17,242 bases of DNA from Planctomycetota bacterium. Lineage in GTDB: Bacteria > Planctomycetota > Phycisphaerae > Tepidisphaerales > Tepidisphaeraceae. The notes beneath the pieces were generated by a model that saw only the letters and a list, made by a program, of their open reading frames with translations, searched no databases and was not told where the DNA came from. Both the position numbers and the translations under genes were made by a program. Where the stretch lies: contig JAKORQ010000070.1 of NCBI GenBank assembly GCA_029777755.1, positions 1 through 17,242 of the forward strand, given 5' to 3'. Positions 7,703 to 14,782 of the stretch are shown in pieces. Within the stretch, counting starts at the first letter, position 1; each line of letters begins with the position of its first letter.

Positions 7703-8743
7703 ATGAGTGAGCAGTCCAAACCCCTACTCGATGTCCGTAACCTCGCCATCGCCTTCCAGACCGACTCAGGCATGATCCGGCCGGTGGATGATGTCTCCTT
7801 CAACATCTATCCCGGGCAGACTCTCTCACTCGTGGGCGAATCGGGCTGCGGCAAGTCAATCTCGGCCATGTCGATCCTGCGGCTGCTGCCCTCACCTCCC
7901 GCCACGTATCCATCGGGACAGATCCTGTTTGAAGACGAAGACCTGCTTTGCGCCGATGAGAGCCGCATGCAGAAGATCCGCGGCTCGCGGATCGCCATGA
8001 TATTCCAGGAGCCGATGACCAGCCTCAATCCCGTCTTCACCGTTGGCGAGCAGATCATCGAGGCCATCACGCTCCACCAGCATGTTAACTCGCGGCAGGC
8101 CCGCGACATCGCCGCCCAGGCGCTCGCTGACGTGGGCATCGCCGACCCGCTCCGGCGACTTGCCGACTACCCGCACCAGATATCCGGCGGCATGCGCCAG
8201 CGCGTCATGATCGCCATGGCACTGTCCTGCAGGCCGAGGCTGTTGATCGCCGATGAACCGACCACCGCGCTCGATGTCACCATCCAGGCGCAGATCCTCG
8301 AGCTGTTGCGCAAGCTCCAGGAGGAAACCAATATGGCCATCCTGCTGATCACCCACGACCTGGGCGTAGTCGCGGAGAACTCAGATGCGGTGGCCGTCAT
8401 GTACGCCGGGAAGATCGTTGAATACGCGCCGGTTGAGGAGATTTTCGACCGCCCGCAACACCCGTACACGCAGGGTCTGCTGGCCTCGGTTCCCAAGCTC
8501 GGCCAGGACGTGGAACGCCTCCACACCATCGAGGGCACCGTGCCCCCGCCAAGCAACTTCCCCACCGGCTGCCGCTTCCACCCGCGCTGCCCGAGCATGC
8601 AGGGCGACCCGCAATGCCGCAACGTGATCCCCAACCTGCGGGAAAACCTCCCCGGCCACTGGTGCGCCTGCCACCACGCCGAAAACTACCCCACCGCCCC
8701 GGCCACACATCCAACCGTCGCCCACACGCGGCAGTATTCCTAG
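7703..8743 (+). CDS. Dpp/Opp-family ABC transporter ATP-binding protein (DppD/OppD type)
   Basis: Cytoplasmic ATPase that powers the importer, 346 residues. All nucleotide-binding elements are intact: Walker A GESGCGKS (45-52), Q-loop FQEPMTS (from 101), signature ISGGMRQR (160-167), Walker B LLIADEPTTALD (180-191) and switch histidine H218 in LLITHDLG. The C-terminal oligopeptide/dipeptide extension is present, with GCRFHPRCP (289-297). Its cysteines C290, C296, C305 and C321 are spaced like the iron-sulfur-binding tail described for some family ATPases. The start ATG at 7703 follows TGAGGA by 9 nt. It is 31 bp after permease C2 and closes the operon. No DppF/OppF partner follows; the next gene is convergent. 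It may dimerise with itself or with an F-type subunit encoded elsewhere. Confidence 0.95.
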   Translation: MSEQSKPLLDVRNLAIAFQTDSGMIRPVDDVSFNIYPGQTLSLVGESGCGKSISAMSILRLLPSPPATYPSGQILFEDEDLLCADESRMQKIRGSRIAMIFQEPMTSLNPVFTVGEQIIEAITLHQHVNSRQARDIAAQALADVGIADPLRRLADYPHQISGGMRQRVMIAMALSCRPRLLIADEPTTALDVTIQAQILELLRKLQEETNMAILLITHDLGVVAENSDAVAVMYAGKIVEYAPVEEIFDRPQHPYTQGLLASVPKLGQDVERLHTIEGTVPPPSNFPTGCRFHPRCPSMQGDPQCRNVIPNLRENLPGHWCACHHAENYPTAPATHPTVAHTRQYS

Positions 8744-8750
8744 TTTGCTG

Positions 8751-8918
8751 AAAGCACAGATGAACACGTATTGCTCTAGATTAACCGCACAGCTGCTTAA
8801 GCTGCGCAATAGAATGCACGCCTGCTCAAGATTCGGCGACTCCATGCAACACTCAGAAATCTCTCAAGCAAATCTATGTGCATGCGTGTTCATCTGTGTT
8901 TCCTAATCATCTGTGGTT
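8751..8918. repeat. Degenerate intergenic repeat with inverted ends
   Basis: The right part is built of roughly 10-nt units related to CATCTGTGTT: AATCTATGTG (8871-8880), CATGCGTGTT (8881-8890), CATCTGTGTT (8891-8900) and, after a short break, CATCTGTGGTT (8908-8918). The left end carries the same unit inverted: CACAGATGAACACG at 8755-8768 is the exact reverse complement of 8885-8898, and pairing extends imperfectly outward and inward. Between them lies an imperfect hairpin (8787-8793 with 8801-8807). I recall similar CATCTGTG strings between genes of many environmental bacteria, but have not verified this. The sequence lies between two convergent genes, and the right end enters the glycerate kinase gene. 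It may act in termination or be a dead mobile remnant. Confidence 0.6.
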
Positions 8919-10030
8919 CCCCAATGGCTCATTGCCCGTGCCGCCGCTCGGCGGAGAAGTTCCGCGGTTCGTGACATCGATTCATCCAGGCTGATCGGGC
9001 CGTCCACGATCGGCATAGCCACCGCTCCGGTCTGTTCGCGCAGCACTGTCTCCGCCTGCTCTTCCACGCTGCCGGCCAGGACGATGCATCTTTTCCCCGC
9101 CGCCGCACATCGCCGCGCCACTCCCACCGCTGTCTTGCCGTGCAGGCTTGACTGATCGAACCTTCCCTCGGCAGTCAGGCAAAGATCCGCCTCGCGGAGA
9201 CGACCATCAAACCCACACGCCTCCGCGATCAGTTCAAACCCCGGCGCCATGCGTACGTTGCTTCCCAGGTAGGCACACAGTCCGAATCCCAGGCCGCCGG
9301 CCGCCCCGGCTCCCACGGCATTCGCCAGTTCATCCTTCCCGGTCTTTCTCGCCAGGTGGCACAGATCCTCATCCAGCCGCTTCACCGTCGCCGGGTCAGC
9401 ACCCTTCTGCGGCCCGTACACCTTAGCCGCCCCCTTCTCCCCATACAGCGGATTGTCCACGTCGCAGGCGATCAGGATCTCCGGCATGCTCCTGCCTCGC
9501 CCGATCGCCTCTACCCGCGCTACGTCCGCTCCCACTAGCGGTCCATCAGACTTCCCATCCGCCAGCTTTATCTCACATCCCAGCGCCTGCAGCGCCCCGA
9601 TGCCGCCGTCGACGGTTGCGCTTCCGCCAATACCGAGGATGATGCGCTTTGCCCCGCGTTTGGCCGAATCGGCCAACAGTTCGCCCGTGCCGTAGGTCGT
9701 AGTATTGAGAGGATTGCGTTTATCAGGTGGAACCAGCGCCAGGCCACTGGCCGACGCCATCTCGATCACGGCCGTTTGGCCGTCACCGAGCATGCCATAC
9801 TCAGCGTCAACCGAACTCCCCGGCAGCGGCCCGCACACCTTGATGCGGATCATCGTTCCATTGGTCGCTGCCACCAGCGCCGCCACCGTACCCTCGCCGC
9901 CATCGGCCATCGGGCAAAGCTCAATCCGGGCACCGGCGCACACTGACCATATCCCCTCGGCCATCGCCTCGGCCGCGTCGGCCGCCGATATCGCCCCCTT
10001 GAACTTGTCCGGCGCGATCAATACCCGCAT
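8903..10030 (-). CDS. glxK: Glycerate kinase (glycerate 2-kinase, GlxK/GarK family)
   Basis: Cytoplasmic enzyme that phosphorylates D-glycerate with ATP, normally to 2-phosphoglycerate, feeding glycerate from glyoxylate, serine or sugar-acid breakdown into glycolysis. The 375-residue length is normal for family type 1. Visible motifs are IAPDKFKGAISA at the N-terminus, PMADGGEGT (40-48), GIGGSATVDGGIGALQALG (133-151), ACDVDNPLYG, GAAGGLGFG (242-250) and TAEGRFDQSSLHGKT (286-300). The start ATG at 10030 has AAAAGGA 7 nt upstream. It is a single-gene unit, divergent from a small zinc-binding gene and convergent with the transporter operon. The last few codons (for GTTDD) and the stop come from the CATCTGTGG-type repeat, so the natural tail may have been replaced. 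No other glycerate-pathway gene is nearby. Confidence 0.94.
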   Translation of the reverse strand: MRVLIAPDKFKGAISAADAAEAMAEGIWSVCAGARIELCPMADGGEGTVAALVAATNGTMIRIKVCGPLPGSSVDAEYGMLGDGQTAVIEMASASGLALVPPDKRNPLNTTTYGTGELLADSAKRGAKRIILGIGGSATVDGGIGALQALGCEIKLADGKSDGPLVGADVARVEAIGRGRSMPEILIACDVDNPLYGEKGAAKVYGPQKGADPATVKRLDEDLCHLARKTGKDELANAVGAGAAGGLGFGLCAYLGSNVRMAPGFELIAEACGFDGRLREADLCLTAEGRFDQSSLHGKTAVGVARRCAAAGKRCIVLAGSVEEQAETVLREQTGAVAMPIVDGPISLDESMSRTAELLRRAAARAMSHWGTTDD

Positions 10031-10102
10031 CGCTTAATCCTTTTCCATGACTTGCCTGCATCAGGACTGCTTCCCGGCTGCATCACAGGGTAGATTATCG
10101 GC

Positions 10103-10399
10103 ATGGCCAGCAGCGTCCAATGTGCCATGTGCCGCAGCACGATCGCAGCCCACTGCTCATACGTGGTGCGGATTGAGGTCTTCGCCCACCCATCCACCCC
10201 GCCGCTGGATACAGACACAAACCCCGACCCTGGCATGGAGATCATCTCCCTGCTTGATGAGTTGCAGGACTACTCGGCTGAGGAACTGCAGGACCAGGTC
10301 TATCGCCGCATGGAGTTTCATCTCTGCCCGGCATGCCACAAGCGCTATCTTTCCAACCCCATCGGCACGCCGCGCAGCCAACTGCCCGGGCGCAACTGA
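10103..10399 (+). CDS. Small conserved protein with two CxxC pairs, probable zinc-binding
   Basis: Hypothetical cytoplasmic protein of 98 residues with no signal peptide or membrane segment. C7-x2-C10 near the N-terminus and C75-x2-C78 near the C-terminus could together hold one zinc ion. Between them are YVVRIEVFAHPSTPP (20-34) and an acidic helical stretch, LDELQDYSAEELQDQVYRRM (51-70). I recall this architecture (VVRI-VFADPS ... SAEELQDQV ... C-x2-C) as a recurrent uncharacterised protein of planctomycetes, which supports the reading frame and start; no function is known to me. There is no Shine-Dalgarno. Instead TAGATT lies 6 nt before the ATG, which would fit a leaderless transcript. It is divergent from the glycerate kinase gene, 72 bp away. 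Confidence 0.85.
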   Translation: MASSVQCAMCRSTIAAHCSYVVRIEVFAHPSTPPLDTDTNPDPGMEIISLLDELQDYSAEELQDQVYRRMEFHLCPACHKRYLSNPIGTPRSQLPGRN

Positions 10400-10471
10400 T
10401 TGTTCTGTAACCAGACCCGCATTTCGCAAATGACGCGCTCGTCGTGCTCTTCCAAGCCGTCGATCGCCGCT

Positions 10472-10477
10472 TAGTAT
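10472..10477 (+). promoter_or_regulatory. Candidate -10 element directly before a start codon
   Basis: TAGTAT lies 7 nt before the GTG at 10485, and TTCCAA (10450-10455) lies 16 nt further upstream as a weak -35 match. If used, transcription would begin at about the start codon and yield a leaderless messenger. No ribosome binding site is visible in this gap, which agrees with the idea but does not prove it. Confidence 0.35.
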
Positions 10478-10484
10478 CTACCGC

Positions 10485-11375
10485 GTGAAGGATAGCGCCC
10501 CATCCACCAGGACAGGATCTCACCCGCCAACCGGCGAGGGCGCGATCGACTCCCGCGGGATGGTGGTCGATGAGATCCTATGCCGTGGCTGTGGCTACAA
10601 CCTCAAGGGTCTGCCCGCCCATGGTCTTTGCCCTGAATGCGGCGTGGCCATCCGCGTATCCACCGATGGCGACTCCCTGCGCGCCAGTCAGCCGGACTGG
10701 CTGGCACACCTGGCCCGCTGGAATGGCATCTGCGCCTGGATGATCCTGCTGATGGCGGCCTGCGTGTTGATCGAGGCCGCTGTCGCCACGCAGCATGTCC
10801 TGATCCTCGCTGCAGTCGCCCTTTATCAGCTCTGGGCCGTGGCAAGCTGGCAGTCGGTTCGCCCGGAGCCATCGCAGCAGGTTCTCTCGCGATCGCAGCT
10901 CTTTACGCGCCTGGCAACGTCCCTGGGGCAGGTGCTCGGTATTGTGGGGGCGATAGCCGTGGCGACCGGCCATTCGTGGCCCATGCCAGCAGGCGTGGCA
11001 TTCATGCTCACATGGATCTGCTTCATCTGCGCCACGGCCGGGCAGTTGCGGGCTCTCGCCGGCCTCATGCAGCGCGCCCCATGGACGGGCCTGTCCTGGC
11101 GACTTTCCTCCTGTACGAATGAGTTCGTCATCTGCAACAGCGCCGCCATGCTCGCGACCGTTGCGCTGTATTACTACGCATGCCTGTGGATGATCGCGCC
11201 AGTCGCAGCCATCTATTGGGCCGTCAGGGCCAGCCTGTTGATCCTGCGCACGGCCGACATGCTGCGCGTCGAGGCCACGCTTGGCGAGGAAAACTGGCAC
11301 TACTGCCACCAGGTCGCCGCCCCGGCAAGTGACGCGGATTCCCGGACAACTGCCAGCAACGACAGCTCCTCCTGA
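10485..11375 (+). CDS. Membrane protein with N-terminal zinc ribbon (planctomycete type)
   Basis: Function unknown. A short tail precedes a zinc ribbon with ligands C33, C36, C49 and C52 (DEILCRGCGYNLKGL ... CPECG). The wording C-x-G-C-G-Y-N-L-x-G-L is one I associate with many planctomycete membrane proteins. About six hydrophobic segments follow (roughly 82-101, 104-121, 146-163, 169-186, 217-233, 236-254), then a polar, serine-rich tail. It is therefore an inner-membrane protein with a cytoplasmic ribbon. The GTG at 10485 gives 296 residues. An ATG at 10560 (residue 26) also keeps the ribbon; neither has a clear ribosome binding site, so the start is uncertain. It is a likely single-gene unit, because a promoter for mltA lies in the next gap. 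Confidence 0.85.
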   Translation: MKDSAPSTRTGSHPPTGEGAIDSRGMVVDEILCRGCGYNLKGLPAHGLCPECGVAIRVSTDGDSLRASQPDWLAHLARWNGICAWMILLMAACVLIEAAVATQHVLILAAVALYQLWAVASWQSVRPEPSQQVLSRSQLFTRLATSLGQVLGIVGAIAVATGHSWPMPAGVAFMLTWICFICATAGQLRALAGLMQRAPWTGLSWRLSSCTNEFVICNSAAMLATVALYYYACLWMIAPVAAIYWAVRASLLILRTADMLRVEATLGEENWHYCHQVAAPASDADSRTTASNDSSS

Positions 11376-11399
11376 TCAGCGCGGCAGACCGGTTATTTC

Positions 11400-11428
11400 G
11401 TGACAAACTGCGCGCGTTGCTTTAGCAT
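11400..11428 (+). promoter_or_regulatory. Probable sigma-70 promoter for mltA
   Basis: GTGACA (11400-11405, 5 of 6 to the -35 consensus) and TAGCAT (11423-11428) are separated by exactly 17 nt. Transcription would start near 11435 and leave a leader of about 36 nt with the GGAGG at 11461-11465, 5 nt before the GTG start of mltA. This is the best-spaced promoter I see in the window. Confidence 0.55.
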
Positions 11429-11470
11429 TTCCCGTTCAGGTAGACCCCAGTTGCTTTCAGGGAGGAAAGT

Positions 11471-12778
11471 GTGAACGCGGTCCTCAAACGCACATTCGGT
11501 AGTGTCCTTCTGCTGGCTCTTTCACTATCGTTCGCGGCTGGCTGCCGGAACAAGAAGCCCATCGACTTCCTCGGCGAACTGCCCGAGGGAGAAGTTGCCC
11601 TGCGCAAGCTCTCGCCCGACGAGTACCCCGACTTCTCCGTCAACATGACTGACCCGGATGCGCTAATCCGCTCCATCGACATGAGCATGGCGTATCTGCA
11701 GAAGCCCTCCAGCAAAAGGTATTACCCCTACCTGGACATCGATCACGATCGCGCCCTGGCGTCCTGCAATGCCCTCAAGGCCGTGATCATCGAGTACCGC
11801 GCCAACAACCGCTCGGCGGATTACCTCAACGGCATCATCCGCCAGATGTTCGATGTCTATGTCAGCAAGGGCGCGCCTGACCCCAACCGCGCCGGCTACA
11901 CCGAGCGCGTGCTCTTCACCGGCTATTTCACGCCCATCTACGACGCCAGCCTGACAAAGGATTCGACCTTCAAGTACCCCCTGTATCGCCGGCCGGCCGA
12001 CCTTGCGACCGATCCCGCCACAGGCGAAGTTCTCGGCCGACGCACTGCCGACGGCAGCATCGTTCCCTACTACACCCGGCGCGAGATCGAAAGCAGCGAT
12101 GTGCTGGCCGGCAATGAGATCGCGTTTGTGAAGACCGCCTGGGAGGCATACACCATCACCATCCAGGGCTCGGCCCGGCTGCGCCTGCCGGACGGCAACA
12201 TACTGGAGATCGGCTGGGATGGCTTTAACGGCTACGAGTACTCCTCCCCCGGCGAGAAGATGCTGGCCGACGGCGTGATCACGAAGGAGCAGTACTCCGC
12301 CAAGGGTCTCAGGACATTCTTCGAGCAGAACCCGGAGATGATGAGCAAGTATCTCTGGACCAACGACCGCTATGTGTTCTTCACGGAGACGACCGGCGGC
12401 CCGTACGGCGCGCTGGGAGTGCCGGTCACCCCCTGGGCATCGATCGCGGTGGACAAGAAGCATGACCCGGCCAGGAACATCTATCCCCGCGCCATGCCGG
12501 CGTTCCTGACTGTCCCGGTCCCGGCCGACGAGACGGGGACACCCAGGGACTTCCGCGGTTTCATGATGGATCAGGATACCGGCGGCGCCATCCGTGCGGC
12601 CGGCCGCTGCGACATCTACATGGGCATCGGCGAACAGGCGGAGAAAGTCGCCGGCCATCAGCTCCATGAGGGAAAACTGTACTACATCGCAGTGAAGCCC
12701 GAATACGTGCAGCGCTACCTGCCGGCGCAGCAGCCAAAGGCAAGCCCGGCCACCTCGCCGGCACTTACCAATCCCTGA
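11471..12778 (+). CDS. mltA: Membrane-bound lytic murein transglycosylase A (lipoprotein)
   Basis: Cleaves the MurNAc-GlcNAc bond of peptidoglycan to leave 1,6-anhydro ends, acting in the periplasm from a lipid anchor. The 435-residue protein opens with a lipoprotein signal (hydrophobic 9-23, FAAGC with C25 as the lipidated residue). The MltA domain shows FTGYFTPIYD (149-158), PYYTRREIE, IQGSARLRLPDG (231-242), YVFF-x-ET near the start of the 3D part, GALGVPVTPWASIAVD, and the catalytic-site motif MMDQDTGGAI, with D369 at the position of the essential aspartate. The ending CDIYMGIGEQAEKVAG is also typical. The start is the GTG at 11471, justified by GGAGG upstream and by the signal peptide. 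It is bounded by its own promoter and a strong terminator, so it is monocistronic. The short tail after YVQRYLP is low-complexity, rich in proline and alanine. Confidence 0.95.
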   Translation: MNAVLKRTFGSVLLLALSLSFAAGCRNKKPIDFLGELPEGEVALRKLSPDEYPDFSVNMTDPDALIRSIDMSMAYLQKPSSKRYYPYLDIDHDRALASCNALKAVIIEYRANNRSADYLNGIIRQMFDVYVSKGAPDPNRAGYTERVLFTGYFTPIYDASLTKDSTFKYPLYRRPADLATDPATGEVLGRRTADGSIVPYYTRREIESSDVLAGNEIAFVKTAWEAYTITIQGSARLRLPDGNILEIGWDGFNGYEYSSPGEKMLADGVITKEQYSAKGLRTFFEQNPEMMSKYLWTNDRYVFFTETTGGPYGALGVPVTPWASIAVDKKHDPARNIYPRAMPAFLTVPVPADETGTPRDFRGFMMDQDTGGAIRAAGRCDIYMGIGEQAEKVAGHQLHEGKLYYIAVKPEYVQRYLPAQQPKASPATSPALTNP

Positions 12779-12800
12779 TCGTCCAGAGCGGAAGTTGCAG

Positions 12801-12836
12801 GAACGAGTCATGGAAAAACCATGACTCGTTCTTTTT
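12801..12836 (+). terminator. Rho-independent terminator after mltA
   Basis: A perfect 13-bp stem (12801-12813 with 12819-12831, arms GAACGAGTCATGG and CCATGACTCGTTC) encloses an AAAAA loop and is followed by TTTTT (12832-12836). It starts 22 nt after the mltA stop. The other strand also ends in an A/T tract only weakly, so it is mainly one-directional. Confidence 0.93.
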
Positions 12837-12887
12837 GCGCCGCTTCGTGGTGAACTCATATTGCGACAGAGCCGAGAAGCTGACGGA

Positions 12888-12915
12888 TTGCACCTGCGCT
12901 GCGCGCATCTATCAT
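12888..12915 (+). promoter_or_regulatory. Candidate promoter for the metallophosphoesterase gene
   Basis: TTGCAC (12888-12893) and TATCAT (12910-12915, 5 of 6) are separated by 16 nt. Transcription would start near 12922, giving a leader of about 23 nt that contains AAGGAG (12934-12939). It follows the mltA terminator, as expected for a new transcription unit. Confidence 0.42.
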
Positions 12916-12944
12916 CTTTCCCTTGACGCTTGTAAGGAGAACCG

Positions 12945-14762
12945 ATGATGACGAAGAGTTTGCGTATCGCAGCGGTAGTCCTCCTGGCCGGGCTGTTTGT
13001 CGGCGGATGCATCCAGCAGCCGAATATGCCGGCCGCGGGGGCGGCTGGCTGGCGCGGCAGGAACCCCAACACCGACCAGACCGTTCGCTTCGTCGTCATC
13101 TCCGACCGAACCGGGGGCGCGGTGCCTGGCGTGTGGGAGCAGGCGGTTGAGGAGATCAACCTCCTGCAGCCGGACCTGGTCCTGAGCATCGGCGACCATA
13201 TCCAGGGATACGTCGACGACCCCGAGAAGCTCAAGCAGCAGTGGTTGGAGGTCGAAGCCATCGTCTCACGCCTGGATGCCCCCTATTTCTACTGCGCCGG
13301 CAACCATGACCTGGAAAGCGGCAATCCGGCCGAGACGAGTGTTGCCCGCGATATCTACCTCAAGCGTCACTCAGTGCAGGGCAAGCCGTACTACAGCTTT
13401 GACTACAAGAAAGCCCACTTCGTGGTGCTCGACTCCACCTGGATACAGAAGGACGAACTGTTCGCCGTCGATCAGCTCCAGTGGCTGCGCGAAGACATCA
13501 AGCGTTCGCAGAACGCCGACCACATTTTCGTCTTCTACCACCATCCGCTCTGGAACAACCAGCAGTACTGGTCGGAACTTGCATCCATCCTGCCCAGGGA
13601 GAAGACCACGATCTTCAATGGCCACATGCACTCCGGCAACTACCGGATGATCGATGGAATACCCAGCTACGTACTGCCTGCCACCGGCGGCAAGAACAAC
13701 CCCGACAGCCCGGCCGGGCAACACATGTTCGCCTACGTGGCGCTCAATGGAAAAAAGCCGAAAGTCAGCTTCATCCCCGTGGGAGCCATCAAGCCTGAAC
13801 AGTACCTCCAGGGCATGGGGTATCTTCAGCAGCTCATGCGGCAGACTGACTTCCTTGTGGAACTGCCGGCCAATGGCGGTACGGTGACCATCGGCTACGA
13901 CAATCCCTCCAGCGGCAGCATGAGCGTGGAGGCCAGCCTGACCGCACCCGGCGGAACTGTCGAGCCGGCCAACGGGTCCGTCACCGTCGCCGGCGGACAG
14001 TCGGGCACCATCGTCTTCACCATCGGCTCACTCGATCGCAACGCCGCCAACCCAACGCTTGCCGAGCGCTTCACCCTGGCCAATGGAACAACCTTCAGTC
14101 GCGAGCTTGCGGTGCCGGTCTATCACGACGCGCGGCTTGGCCAACTCAGCTCCATCAACGTGGACGGGAAGGATGACGAGTGGAAGAGCGTCCCGCCCAT
14201 CGAGATGAACGCCCGCGGCATGGTCTACCAGAATGGCGACGCGTGGAAAGGATCGGCCGATAGCTCCTCGTCGATCCGCGTGGCCGTCTGTGACAACAAG
14301 CTTGTCATGTTCATCAGCGCCAAGGATGACCAGATCGTTCTGGATGATAGCGCCCACCCATGGGAACAGGACGGCATTGAGATCTGCTGGGATGTGCGAG
14401 GTGAGGGCGCCAGCGCGCGCAACATGGCCGCCGGCACCGGCCAGCTTTGCCTTGCACTGGGCGCACAGGACGGCGCATCCGGCAAGGTCGCCTGGCGGCC
14501 GCGCGGCCAGTTCCAGGAGATGCCTGCATCAGTGCAGATCTTCACCCGCCGAACCGAGGGCGGCTACACGGCCGAGATCGCCATCCCCTTTGACGAGCTG
14601 GGACTTTCCGGCGGTACGCTGGCGGATGGGTTCGTACGCCTGTGCATCGCCCAGAACGACCTGGACGGCGGGGAAGATACCCTGCTCAAGAGAATGAGCA
14701 TTACCGGCACCGGGGAATACTGGCGTACCACCGTCGGCTACTCCCGTTTCCAGGCCCGATAG
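12945..14762 (+). CDS. Lipoprotein metallophosphoesterase with C-terminal CBM9-like domain
   Basis: Probable exported calcineurin-like phosphoesterase of 605 residues. A lipoprotein signal (FVGGC, C22) is followed by the two-metal domain: ISDRTGG (D54), IGDH (G83, D84), AGNHD (N120, H121, D122), the histidine pair at 199-200 in FYHHP, and NGHMH (H227, H229). The first motif is D-R-T instead of the usual D-x-H, so one metal ligand of the canonical set is missing. I recall SDRTGG as typical of a subgroup, so the enzyme may still be active. A beta-rich linker follows (about 300-400), then a CBM9-like domain from about 404 (INVDGKDDEWKSV ... WEQDGIEICWD), which may bind sugars. The start is the ATG at 12945 or the adjacent ATG at 12948; AAGGAG lies 5 or 8 nt upstream. 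Substrate unknown; phosphate esters or cell-surface material are possible. Confidence 0.9.
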   Translation: MMTKSLRIAAVVLLAGLFVGGCIQQPNMPAAGAAGWRGRNPNTDQTVRFVVISDRTGGAVPGVWEQAVEEINLLQPDLVLSIGDHIQGYVDDPEKLKQQWLEVEAIVSRLDAPYFYCAGNHDLESGNPAETSVARDIYLKRHSVQGKPYYSFDYKKAHFVVLDSTWIQKDELFAVDQLQWLREDIKRSQNADHIFVFYHHPLWNNQQYWSELASILPREKTTIFNGHMHSGNYRMIDGIPSYVLPATGGKNNPDSPAGQHMFAYVALNGKKPKVSFIPVGAIKPEQYLQGMGYLQQLMRQTDFLVELPANGGTVTIGYDNPSSGSMSVEASLTAPGGTVEPANGSVTVAGGQSGTIVFTIGSLDRNAANPTLAERFTLANGTTFSRELAVPVYHDARLGQLSSINVDGKDDEWKSVPPIEMNARGMVYQNGDAWKGSADSSSSIRVAVCDNKLVMFISAKDDQIVLDDSAHPWEQDGIEICWDVRGEGASARNMAAGTGQLCLALGAQDGASGKVAWRPRGQFQEMPASVQIFTRRTEGGYTAEIAIPFDELGLSGGTLADGFVRLCIAQNDLDGGEDTLLKRMSITGTGEYWRTTVGYSRFQAR

Positions 14763-14782
14763 TCTGGCCGATGCGCTAAGCA

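Noticed and set aside
8787..8807. Hairpin after the ATPase gene as a rho-independent terminator
   Set aside because: The 7-bp stem has a mismatch and no T tract follows on either strand. It is treated as part of the repeat region.
11663..13261. Minus-strand open frame of 532 codons
   Set aside because: It crosses mltA, its perfect terminator and the start of the phosphoesterase. Both plus-strand genes have lipoprotein signals, ribosome binding sites and family motifs.
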